A stretch of 64,000 nucleotides of DNA from Alternaria dauci (Eukaryota > Ascomycota > Dothideomycetes > Pleosporales > Pleosporaceae). Positions 1-12,179 of the stretch are shown piece after piece. Both the position numbers and the translations under genes were made by a program. Position 1 is the first letter of the stretch. Each line of letters starts with the position of its first letter. The notes under the pieces were generated by a model that saw nothing but the letters and a program-made list of their open reading frames with translations, was not told where the DNA came from and did not search any database. The stretch spans positions 434,001-498,000 of the forward strand of contig NC_091281.1 of NCBI RefSeq assembly GCF_042100115.1. The letters run 5' to 3'.

Positions 1-52
1 AAGTAATATATAGATTTATAATAAGTTAGGAGAAGTTACTAAGGATAGCGCT

Positions 53-760
53 AAACTAGAGGTACTTTTTAAGATTATAGATAAGGTAATAGGATTAACG
101 CGCCTAAACCTAAAGTATAGTAATTAACCTACTAGAAACTAGCCTTAAACTCTTCCTACTAAGATTATTATTATATTATATAAACCTATTACCTAGCTTA
201 TTACCTACCTTACCCTAGAGAAGAAGTATAAAAACTATAATATAACTATCTTCCTAGGTAGTATATTAGATAATATAAGAGTAGAATAATAGAAAGAGTA
301 GTAGCGTAATAATAGTCTACGTATTATAGTAATATCTATAGTATATATAAAGTTAATTATATTTATTAAAGTAAGCTACCTTATTAAGATAGAGCTATAG
401 GACTAATAGGTAAAATAAAACTAAGCCCTTTTTAAAATATACTAAATTAGATAACTTATATAAGTATATTATAGCTATATATTATATAACCCTAAAAGTA
501 AGGTTAAGGTTAGTATCCTATAGCGCTAGCTATTTAAGATAGTAGCGTAGAATCTAATTTTAGTAATAGAAGAGGATAGTAATAATAGATATACTATAGT
601 TAGTAATAAGGTTAACTTTTAGGTAGGTATAGATATTATATACTAGATTAATAGGCTACTAATATACGATTAAGGAGATAGTAAATAATAATTAAGTATA
701 GTAAGGAAGTATAGTAGATAGTATAAGACTTACGTAGTAATATATACGCTTTATTAAACC
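53..760 (+). pseudogene. RIP-degraded SNF2-like helicase C-terminal fragment (tentative)
   Basis: One forward frame (codons starting at 53) reads as protein-like sequence interrupted mainly by TAA/TAG where Gln or Trp codons could have stood, as RIP would produce. Around 420-460 it reads like the end of a superfamily-2 helicase C-terminal domain: a possible W-x-Q-A-L-F-R-I-Y segment followed by a stretch that becomes R-I-G-Q when C-to-T and G-to-A changes are allowed for. That resembles motif VI of SNF2-family ATPases. No start, no N-terminal lobe and no intact reading frame remain, and the fragment begins at the window edge. Calling it SNF2-like is an inference from one motif. Another RIPed helicase type is possible. 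Confidence 0.35.
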
Positions 761-1403
761 TCTACTCTACTAGTAGTTACACTATCTATAATAGTATAGT
801 ATATTTTTAAACGCTACTATAGAATACGCGATATAGTAGGAAAAGCTACTATACTTTACCTACTTATAATAGTTTACTAATATACGCGAGTTAGGAAGAT
901 AATATTTAAGTAGAGGAACACTAGTAACCTAGGCGATAATAGTAACTAGCATAGGTGTACTAGTCGTAGATAGTGTAAAACTATTTATTATAGTGTAGGC
1001 TTAGCTTATCGCTAGTAACTTACGCTACCTCTAAGCGCATTCTTAGGAATACGAAGTATATAACTTAACTTTTCCTAACGTAACTTTATTATACTACTTC
1101 TATATTCTATAGGTTTTTTATTAGCTAGTACTACTAGTACTAGTTTTTTCTTAACTTAGTAAGGTATCCTATACTTCTCTACTACTTTAGGTAAGATTAT
1201 TATCCTTATAGCCTTACTATCTATAAGTACTTAGATATCTTAACCTAGTATAGATATAGTTATAAGTAGCTACTTTACTTAACTATTAGTATCCCATACC
1301 TTCCTAAGGGTCCTTTTAGGTATACCTTTATTAGTATAATCTTATAACTAATAATATCTTAGTTTTTTAACTATTTACTTTTCTTATACTTAGGAAAGTA
1401 GCC
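761..1403. other. Unassigned RIP-mutated AT-rich sequence
   Basis: The stretch shows the same CpA/TpG depletion and dense stops as its surroundings. A few CpG-containing islands at about 820-1060 are less eroded. I recognise no protein motif, LTR or RNA gene in it. Confidence 0.6.
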
Positions 1404-2778
1404 TTAGCCTTTATAGACTTTTTTTTTATTACTATTATAGTATATATAGAGACTTTTTTAAAGATAAGGTATTAACTAAGTAACTATAGTCTTATATAAG
1501 CTTATATTTAGTACTACTAGTATATACGTAGTATATTATAAACGCTAGACACTAAAGATATATATTAGTATTATACGCCTACTAGAGATAAGATATAACC
1601 TTCTAACTTATATACTATCCCCTACTATCTTCTACTATCCTCTACTATCCTTTACTATTTCCGCCCTTTATAACCTTTATAGCCGCCCTTCGTAACTATT
1701 ACTACTACCTCTACTACTACTACCTCTACTACCCCTTCTTAAGAATAACTAACTAGCTACCTATAGTATAGCTACTACTATCTAATAATTAGCTTTAGTT
1801 AGAGAAATATTAGTACTAGTACTATCTATACCTTATTCTTTTATCCCTATAGTATCTATTTAAATTCCCTCTCCTTAAGCCTAGGATATTAATTATTAAT
1901 TACTCTCCTAACGTTACCTATTTACTATTATAGCTAGGTCTTAGTCTCTTAGCTTAATCCTTTTCCTAATACTAGGATAGTAAGATAGCTAACTATAAGG
2001 ACTTTACTACTACTAGTATTATTAATCTAGGCCTTATAGATAACCTCCTCTACGTCCTTTAGTATCTACGTTCTACTCTTCTTTATTATCTCCTCTACTT
2101 TAATATCGCTAATATTAGAGGTATTAATAATATTAATATTATCTACTATCTTAGTCTATAAGAGGTAGTAGAACTTAGGTAATTACTTATCTAACTTATT
2201 AAGGACCGCTTTAGGCAGCTCCTAAGTATATATAAGGTAAGTATATTACGTACTTATAGATATATTAATTAGCACCTATCTAGCTAGGGTTTTTAGGCTA
2301 GGCTAGAAGACCTCCTAGATAAGGATAAAGAGGAAATATATATATTTATATACAGTGTAATTTAATTATATATAGTAAGATACTTAAAGTAAGTTAGTAT
2401 TAGTTTAAAGGTTAGAAGTAGCTAGGTTTTAATATAACCCTCTATTAGTTGTAGTAAATATACTATATCCTCTCTCCCCTTTATAATATATTATAATTAC
2501 GTCGTTAGCTAATAATAGCTAGTAATCCCTATTAGGCCTACTAAGGTTTAATAGGTATCTTTTTAGTTACCTTTAGTAAATTTTTTTTAACTTTAGTTTT
2601 TACGTATAGACATTAGAGCTTTACTACTACAAAATACTAATTAGTCTAGTATTTAAATTATATTATTACTTTATCTTTTTTATTAACTTTTATAACTAAT
2701 AAGTAGAGGGATAGCTACTTTTTATTTTTTTAAAGTTATATTTTAATAATACCCCTATACTTATAGAAAATAAAAAAA
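1404..2778 (+). repeat. Repeat X, copy 1
   Basis: This 1.38-kb RIPed repeat has colinear relatives at 19,352-20,129 plus 27,290-27,785 (inverted, split by G1 copy 1) and at 27,961-29,145 (direct, lacking the first ~170 bp). It includes a TAC/CTA-rich microsatellite-like patch at about 1,697-1,732 and a conserved 3' block at 2,340-2,778 that ends in an A-rich tail. No coding frame or terminal structure was recognised, so the element class is unknown. It ends where the truncated G1 copy 2 begins. Confidence 0.7.
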
Positions 2779-3786
2779 TTATACTTAGGGAAATAGCCTA
2801 TATTATTCTTAGAGCTATAGTACGTTAAGTACTTATTATTATAATAAAAGCTCTAATAGATATTCTAATAAGGTATCTCCTCCCTAGTAATCTTCTTCCT
2901 TAGTTAAGCCTTCTTAGCTTTATAAATCTTATAGTCTATAACTTTATAGATATTTTATAATAGAGTATAATAGTAATAGTTATCTACCTTATATACTTCC
3001 TTAAGCTACTTATAATAGAAGTTATATCTATTCTTATATTATATCTAAAGGAGTTATTTATATATTTCTACTTTCTTTAGTTTATAAATATAGTAGTTAT
3101 TAGCTAGATATTTATCTACCTAGAGACTTAGATAATAGTACTAATCTTAATTTATCTTATACTTCTTCTTATCTTCCTTATAGAACTAGTAATTAATCTT
3201 ATAGTTATACTAATATATTTCCTTATATTCCTTAGTATCTTCCTCTTCTTTAGATATTTCTTAGGCTTTACCCTTAACTTCTAAGTTTTTAAAGTAGGGT
3301 TATTAGGTAACTACTTAGTACCTTATTACTTTCGTATTCTTACTAGTAATTATAATTTACCTTTAAATCCTATAGTTATTAGTATAGTATATAGTATCTC
3401 TATAAATCTAATACTACTAATTAGCTAGATATTCTAGGATATTTTTACCCTTAACTTTCTAGTCCTTTACCTTTAGCTTATTTATAGCTAATACCTTATT
3501 ACTTATCTTAATTTATAGGATAATTATAAAAGCTTCCTTATTAGTTAACCTTACTTCTTTATAAAGGTCTAAGTTACTTAGGTTATTATCTAGCTCTATC
3601 TAAGTTAGATATAGTATACTTTATTTAATTATCCTAATCTTAATAGCTACTTATTAAACCTAATCTTCTTTATAGTCTTAGATAAAGTATCCTACTTTAC
3701 TATATTAGAGATATACTTTATTATTATAATACTTTTAGTATTCTTCTTTAGAGAGACTATCTTATCTTTATCTTTAAGTCCTTTTA
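2779..3786 (-). mobile_element. Ty3/Gypsy G1 copy 2, internal (gag) fragment, part 2
   Basis: The reverse complement aligns colinearly with positions about 21,560-22,565 of G1 copy 1, from just before the zinc knuckle to the region upstream of the protease. It is much more heavily RIP-mutated. It continues the inverted fragment at 17,954-18,893: the two halves meet near G1 position ~21,545 and are separated by the whole of element G2. It is truncated at 2,779, where repeat X is joined. Confidence 0.75.
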
Positions 3787-4001
3787 TAGTAGAGAAACTA
3801 GGGGAAGTGCGAGTAGTTAAAGAACTATTAGGCTTAGGGGTAGTATAGGAAAAAGAGGCCCTATAGAAACTAGCTAAACGGTGTTTAGCTATAGAAAAAA
3901 AAAATAACTATAATATATACTCCTTTTAATATTTCTATACCTACCTACTATATTAAGCACCTATTCCTAATAGAGAATTAGTAATAAAATACTCTACTAT
4001 A
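3787..4001 (+). repeat. G2 5' LTR
   Basis: This segment matches 17,743-17,953 over its whole length, apart from transitions and a few small indels, and the match stops abruptly at both ends. The outer ends read TA...TA, consistent with an original TG...CA after RIP. Exact edges are uncertain by about two bases. Confidence 0.75.
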
Positions 4002-4989
4002 TATAGCGACTAATTAAAACTTAAACCTTATAACCTTTTAACCTTAGGAAAGCTATAAGCGTTTACTAAGTGTAAAATCTATCTAAAGACTTTATAAGAC
4101 GCTCTGTCTTATAGTCTTAGATAGTAAGAGAAATTAGAATAGATATAGTATAGAATAAGTAAGAAATAATAAGAGAATAGTAATAGTATACAGTAACCTA
4201 AAGAATATTTAGTAATAAAAAAGTATAAAGACTAGAGAATATAAATAGGTAGGGATATAGAAAGACCCCTAAGAAGTAAGAAAGATATAATAGAGGTACT
4301 AAGTTACTAATAGCACTAGGGTTATAACTAGAGTATAGCTACGCTGTATAAGATAGTATATTATATAAAGAGTATAGGCTAAGATAATAATCCTTTAGAT
4401 AGCTATATAGATAAAGAATATAATAGAGTATATATAGATAGGCTAAATAATATATAGGGCTAAGAATAATAGTAATAACCCCTATAGAGTACTACTAATA
4501 AGGAAAAAACTAATAATAAATAATTAGATTAATAGACTAAAGATAGCTAACTAAGATAGTATCTTAAGATATATAAAGAATAAGGTAATTACCCTCTTAC
4601 TAAAAGACTCTTAGATATATAAGTAACTAACTAGTTAAACCTAAGTACTACTTTATATAGTACTTATACTCTTTATTATAGCCCTTACTATACTTATTAT
4701 ATATATTATATAGATAAGTAAGAACTAATAAGTAAAGAATAAGATAGGTAAAAGAACCTAATCTATTACTAAGCTACTAGCTAGAAGCTAAAATATAAAT
4801 TAATTTACTTCTACTACTAAAATAAAGAAACTAGAAGCCTTAGCTAATAGTATAATAATACTAGTAGATTTACTAAGTGTACTAGTAGTAATACTAAGAA
4901 GCTCTATTTCCTTAGATATTCTACTAGTATAGTCCCCTAATAATAAAATAATAAAGGTCTTTTAAATAATAGTAACTTTACTCTAATAG

Positions 4990-7760
4990 CTAAGAAGCTA
5001 AGACCTAATAGTAGCTATATAACTCCTACTATACTTAACTAAAATAGTTCTAGTCTTTAATAGTACTAATATTACTATATTCTTAGAATACTTTAAAGAT
5101 ATATCTAAGTATTATAAGTTTAGTAATAAAGCTATAGTTAATAGGCTCTTAGCCTATTATAAATAGAAGTAGTAGACTATTATCTAAGCTTCTAATACTT
5201 ATAATATAGCTTAAGTAAATAAGTCTTAGAAAGACTTTAGAGAAGTGCTTAGGAGGTTATTTAGGAGTAATAACTAGAGCTAGTAAGAAGTATAAACTAA
5301 ATACTTTAAATATTAGCTTCTTTAGTATTAAGTAAAGTCTAATCTAAATATTAAGGAATACTTCTAAGAGTTCTAGATTTATAGTAAGTATTATATTAAA
5401 GCTATAACTATTAATAAAGAATACTAAGGTTTCTATCTAGTTAAGGGATTACTACTTAGATAGGTAACTAAAGTACTTAAGAGATTTAGCCTTAGAACTA
5501 ATAGCCCTTAAGAGTTTAGCTATAAGAAGATTAGTAACTACTTAACTACTTACCTTAAAGTAGAAGAGGAAGTATATATACTTAACCTATTAGAAGTAAT
5601 TAAAGAAATTACCCCTAAGGTAGAGTTTACCTTACCTAAGCTAATAGCTATTTAGTATATACCTATAGTAAGCTATAACCTACCTAATATCCTTATATAA
5701 ATTTTCTAAGCCCTAAAATTATCTATCCTAATTAGGGAAGATAATTAGTACTATTAACTAACTTAGTTACCCCCTAAAAAGGCCCCTACTAATATAGAAG
5801 TAGATAAGTTAGTTAATAAAATACTAAACCTAAGAATTAATTAGGCTAGCTTAGAACTTAAACCTTAGAAGCTATAATAGATATCTTAGGAAATAGAGCT
5901 TATAAGTAACTTAGGTATTTATATAGAAGTAGAATATAGAGTTAATAATATAATAAGATAGAACCTCTTAATAAATAGTTAGGAACCTAAAAGGCTATAG
6001 TTAAAGGGTTAATACTAATCCTAATAGTATAGTAAGTATTAATAGAAGGGTTATTAGATTTATAATAACTAATTATATACTACTAATACCTAAGGCTACT
6101 AGAACTATAACTCCTAGTATAGTTAGGGTAGAAACTAAGTATAGTCTTTTAATATAGCTATAAACTACTAAGTATATAATAAACCTAGTTATTATAAGAA
6201 TAATTACCTTATACTATAAGTATTTATAGATAAAGGTTAGGTATACCTTAATAAGTAATCTATACTTTAGTAAGGTATAAAAGAAAACTTATAAGGTAGA
6301 GTACTTAATCTTAGCTAATAGCTCTAGGCTAAGAATCTTTTAGCTTAGATTAAGAGGAGGTAGCTTAAATAAGATATTAATCTACTAACTATTATAGCGC
6401 TATTTAAGGAAAAACCCCTTATAGTAATAGTAGAAAATAATACTATCTTAGTATAGCTAATCCTTAATTCTATTAGAAGCCTTTAAGAAGATAAAGTAGA
6501 CTAATACTAGAAATTATCTAATATCTTTACTAAAGATAAGTTAGACTTTAGGCTATAGCTAACTACCCTTAGTAAATATAATAATAATATAGTTACTTCT
6601 ACTATAATAATATATATAATAGTAGAATAGAAATCCTACTCTAGCTATAATAAGTCTAAAGTATAGAAACTAACGTAGAAAGTAATCTTATAAAAACTAA
6701 GTAATAAGTATATTCTATACCTAAAAGGTTATAAGAGCTAATCTAAATACCTTTTAAGTAATAGGAATATTAATAAAGATAAGATAGTATAGTTTAAAGA
6801 AACTAATAATATAATAGACTAGGATACTAATATTAATAACTACTAGAAAGAGGTAGTAGATAGTAAAAGAGATAATAATAACTAGTAACTATAAAAGAAG
6901 AAAATTATAGATAAGTTAGAGCTTAATATATAATTAGTTATTAAGAGTATCCTAAATATTATAATACCTCTCTAAATTAGTACCCTTCTAAGTAATATAC
7001 TAAAGGTATATAAAAGCTTATTTAATATAAGTTATATATTAGAGGAGCTAGACCTATTTAAAATTAACTTAATAATTAATAAGGACTATTTAATATAAGA
7101 CCTACCTAAGCGCTATTTAGGAGGTAATATTAATATACTTTACTTAGTAAATACTCTCCTTAACTATATCTTAGTAGAATCCTAAGAAGGCTAGGTTATT
7201 AACTACTAAGGTATTAAAGTAGAATACTAGATAGACTTAGAGATTAACTATATTTAAGAAAATATTATTACTAGTACTAAGCCTAATAATATAGAAGAAG
7301 ATAACTATAACTATTTAAAAGATAATTAAAAGCTATATAATAGGGTAATAAGTATTAAATACCTCTAATAAGACTACTTAAAAGTACTAATTAATATTTA
7401 AGGTAATTTATTTCTTATACTACTTAATTTAAGAGTAGAGCTTAATATAATTAAGAGAGAATTAGCTAAGAAAGCTATACTACTAATAACCTTACTCCTA
7501 GGAAGTATAAGGGCCGCCTAGATAGTTACTACTAATAGTAGTATAGTAAACTTTATAGGGATTATCTAAGGAGTCCCTATTATTATAAGGTAAGTTAAAG
7601 TCTAAATAAACTTCTTTATAGTAGAAACCTATACTAATCTAATTATATTAGGTAATCTATTTCTAATAGACGCTTAGGTAAAGATTAAGTATATAACTAA
7701 TAGGCTAATATACTATTATATCTTTAGTATTAATAGCTAATATAATACTAGGTTTATATA
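4990..7760 (+). pseudogene. G2 gag and protease-like region, RIP-degraded
   Basis: With RIP-type stops read through, a gag-like stretch is visible at about 5,080-5,230. An aspartic-protease-like segment follows at about 7,384-7,500, where a short hydrophobic run precedes a degraded active-site region and an E-L-N-x-I segment. Both lie in the same forward frame (codon starts at 5,080 and 7,384). The downstream RT/integrase lies in a different frame, which implies a frameshift arrangement or an indel. The conserved D-S/T-G triad itself is not intact. Gag is assigned by position and general resemblance only. Confidence 0.5.
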
Positions 7761-8399
7761 CACTAAGAGTAATTAACTATCTAAACCTAACCTCTATACT
7801 AAACTTATCTTAAGAAAAGGAATAAAAGTATAGAGACTAGTACTCTACTCTATTAACCTACTAAAAGGCTAGAAGGTAAAGTAGTATTTAGTATAGTAAA
7901 GGTAATAGAGGTAAGAATAGACTTAAAAGAAGAGCTAAAAGGTAGTTAGCTAAGGATAAAATTTATAAGTAAATAGAAGAATTAGAAAAATAAGTAGGAG
8001 AAGAAGAAGTAGTAATATTACCTTTTATAGGAGAATAGTAACTCTATAGGTAAAGGTATTAATAGTAGTATTATTATAAGAGATAGAGAAGGACTCTATA
8101 TTATTATAATAGATAGTTATAAATAGCTATTAAACTAAGTACTAGAAGAAGTATTATAATAAGTATATAAAGAAAATACTACTAAGGATATAAAGGATAC
8201 GTTTTAGTAATAAAGCCTTATAAAAGTAAATAAGAATAAGCTAATACCTATTAAGGTTATAATAGTAGGTCCTATACCTCCTAGTTAGGCTAATACTATA
8301 TTTAGGCTAAATAATATTTAGATTAATAGTATATATAAGTAAAAAGGAGTTAAGGTTAAACCTATTAATAACTTAGGCTAACTAGTATATAATATTAAA

Positions 8400-11300
8400 A
8401 GAAGACTTAATTAAAAAGAAAGGGTAGCTATAAAATAAGTACTAAATAGTAATAGTAATATAGCTCCCTTTTACTAGTACTTTAAGCCTTACTATATACT
8501 ATTCCTAAGAGGTACTTATATTACACCTAAATATATTTTAGAGATAAAAATATCCCTAGAACTCTAGCTAAAGGAAAGGGAAATACTTTTAAAAGTCCTC
8601 TACTAAAGAGAGCTAGTACTAGCTTAGGACTTCTATAAATCTAGATAAGTTAGTAAAGATATTATCCCCCTAGTTATTATTAATATAATACTATACTAAG
8701 CTTAGAAGGTAGATTAGTTCCTAGTCCTATAAAAGCTCTATTAGGTAGTTATTAAAATAATCTAAGATTATATTAATAGGGGTATACTAGAGCTTTATAA
8801 GAGCTAATATTATAATCCTTAATTCCTAGTAGTAAAGAAGGATAAAGGCTATTAGCTTATTAATAATACTTAGAAACTTAATAGAGTTATAATAAGAGAA
8901 ACTAACCTACCTCCTAATCCTAATAAGTTTTTAGAAGAGTTTACTAAGTATATAGTTATAAGTCTCTTAGACTTCTTCTTTAGGTATAATTAAATTAAAC
9001 TCTATAAGGACTTAAGAGATATAATAGCTTTCTTTACCCTACTAGGCCTTATATAATAGTATACTTTACTAATAAGTACTATAAACTTAGTAGCTAAGTT
9101 TATAAGGGTTATAACTAAGATCTATAAAGAGTATATCCCTAATTACTATATACTATACCTAGATAACGTCTATATTAAGGGGCTAAAGATAAGGTATAAT
9201 AATAAGGAAGTAGAGCTAGGTATTTAAAAATTTATAGCTAAATACCTTTTAAATATTAATAAGGTATTAGTAGATATTAAATATACTAGAGCTACTATAT
9301 CTAAGTATAAGTTAGATTTCTACTACCCCTCTATAATAGTAGTTAGATACTATATTAATAAGAAGGGATATTACCTAAATAAGAAGAAAGTAGAAAAGAT
9401 TACTAACTAGCCTAAATACTATAATACTAAAGAAGTCTATATATTTATTAGTATATATATCTATTATAGAGTATAGGTACTTAGCTTTACTATTATAGTA
9501 GCTCCTCTCTTTAAGTTACTACGTAAAAACGTACCCTTTAAGTAGACTAATAAAGAGAAGTAAGCTATAGAGTACCTTAAAAAGGTACTTACTTCTACCC
9601 CTATATTAGTATCTATTAACTATAGTAAACCCTTATAATAAATTATCCTTATAGTAAATAGAAGTAAGAAAGGTTAAGGTATAGTTATTATATAAGTTAG
9701 TCTAAATAGCTATTAGTACCTAATCTTATTTAAAAGTAGAGTTTAGTTAATAATAGAGTAAAACTAAGACTCTAGTAAATATAAGTATAAGGCGCTACTA
9801 CTTACCCTAAAGAAGTTTTAATTATATATCTATAGGGTATAATTTATAGTAGAAACTAATATAAATATTCTTTTTATATAGTTATAATATAGTACTACTA
9901 ACTTACTAAGAGCCCTAATTATATAATAGCTAGCCCTCCTTAATATATAAGACTTTAATATTATCTATATTATAGGTAAGAAAAATATTATAGCTAATAT
10001 ACTATTAAGAAGACTAGAGCTAAAAGGCTAGGAACTACTAGAAGAGCTAGAAGAGGATATAGAAGACTTTATTAATATATACTTAAATATAGTTTAGCTT
10101 ACCTTTAAGGAAGTACTAGTACTCTAGTATAGTATTTATAATATAGACCTTTTAATTAATAAATAACTATTAGTAGAAAGTTATAATAAGAAGTTATAAG
10201 CTATTATAGCCTAGCTCCTATTCTATAAGTACTTAGAATACTTCTCCTTAGCTAAGTTCTATAAGTTTAAGAAAAAGGCTCTTTAAATAATAGTTAGAGA
10301 GTACTATCTATTTATAATACTTATAGGTAGAAGACCTTTATATAAGGTTATAGATAACCTAAAAGATTAGCTAAGGATTATTTTATTACTTTATAATAAG
10401 TCTAGCTACTAAGGTAAGGAAGGGATATAGAGGAAAGTATAGGTAAGATACTATTAGAAAGGATAATATAAGTAAGTTAAGAAATATATCTAATCTTATA
10501 TTAAGTATTAATTATATATATTAGTAATAGTATAAGAGGAGTTATAGCTAATAGAGCTACCTAATATCTTATTTAAATAGATTACTATTAATATTATATA
10601 TATACTACTTAGGTATAATAGTAAGAAGTTCCTAGTAGTAGTATATAATTATATCTTATAATAGGTAGAGGCTAAAGCGCTAGCTAAGAATAACTTAAAA
10701 AGTATACTAAAGTTCTTTTAGTATAACGTCTTCTATTAATAAGGATTACTACTTAAAATATTAATAGATAGTAGCCTAGAGAATAAAGGACTTATTAAGG
10801 ACCTCTAAAGCTAATAAGGGATTAATTAAATTACTTTTAGTATATACTACCCCTAAGGTTAGGGTCTAATTAAATAAGGTTATACTCTTATAGTAGTTAC
10901 CCTAAAGAAGCTTCTAGGGAACTAAGTAGATAACTTACCTAATATCCTTTAGGTAGATTAAATAACTATTAAATATACTATAAATAAAACTCTAGCGTTC
11001 TTAGTATATAGTTAATAATATATACTCTTAATTAAGCTATTAATACCTATATAGTAGATACTACTATTAGAAGAAGTTTATAATATAGTAATACTTATTA
11101 CTATAAGAGCTAGGTAATTTAATAGAAGAGATAAGTAATTTTAAGAAGCTATTAATTAGACTATCTAATTATACTATAAAAATAAAGACTATTTTAATAA
11201 CTTTAAGGTACTTAGGTCTAAGTACCTTTTAGTTAATAACTTAGTACTACTATAAGACTTATTCTATAATAGTAATAGATTAATACTTATAAAATTTCTT

Positions 11301-12010
11301 CTTAAGTAGAAAAGTTTATTTTATATTAAGAATACTAGTAAAAAAGGATAGCACTAACTAGAGGAATTAGATAGTACTAAACTCTATAGTTATATACTTA
11401 GTAATTAGCTAAAAATCTTTTACTAATATATAATTATTAATTAAGAAGAAATTAACTCTTAACTCTATACCTAATAAGAATAGACTATAGATAATTAAGC
11501 TAACGTAGGTAGTAATTTATCTAGTAATAAGGATAATCTTAAAACTAAGAAACTATAGTATAGATAGGATATTCTAGAATTAAGTAATAAACTAGCTACT
11601 AGTAAGAGACGTAGTTCTTATTTATACTAACTCTAGGAAATCTAAGACGTTAATTAATAAGAATATAAAGATCTTATAAAGATAGAATCTAAACTAAGCT
11701 ATATAATAGTAGTTATACTATAATAGAAGCTAGGGTTTAACCTAAATAACTATTAGGCGTTCTTATCTAGTTATAAAATAGCTATTAAATACTAGTCCTC
11801 TAGGTTTAAGAAGACTAACTACTACTAAAGTAAGAAAGTAGTAATAATACTATTATTAAACTATTACTATTATATAGAAGAATAGTAGGGAGGAGGAGAA
11901 GATAGTAATAGAAGCTTACTAAGAAACCCTTAGACTAAGTTTAAGTATACCCCTTAAAGTATAGAAAAGAGAATTAAGAAGAGATTTTATATCTAATATA
12001 ATTAGTTATA
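8400..12010 (+). pseudogene. G2 reverse transcriptase-RNase H-integrase region, RIP-degraded
   Basis: One forward frame (codon starts at 8,823 and 10,629) reads as a fungal Ty3/Gypsy pol once C-to-T/G-to-A stops are ignored. RT shows the L-V-V-K-K-D-K-G entry, a K-L-N-R segment, a L-D-F-F-x-x-Y segment, and a catalytic box near 9,160 in which one of the paired Asp codons now reads Asn (L-D-N-V-Y). Integrase follows at about 10,560-11,080, with an F-L-V-V segment, a V-E-A-K-A-L-A-K segment and a Y-Y-P-Q-G-Q-G-L-I-E-like block. The C-terminal part to about 12,010 reads as a basic tail. Many stops and no intact frame mean it is dead. Confidence 0.75.
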
Positions 12011-12179
12011 GTACTATCTAGAATAAAACTAATACTAGTAATAGTAAAATAACTACCTATTACCTTCTTAGAGAGTAAAAGCTTTTTAGACTCCTTACTC
12101 TTACTTAGAATATAATAATAAATATCTTTAGAATTATTATTTTTAAAAATACTACTATTAGTAAGAACCCTTAACTTTT

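Noticed and set aside
1690..1740. Direct-repeat pattern that might suggest a CRISPR-like or satellite array
   Set aside because: It is a simple TAC/CTA-rich microsatellite within repeat X. CRISPR arrays do not occur in fungal chromosomes and no spacer structure is present.
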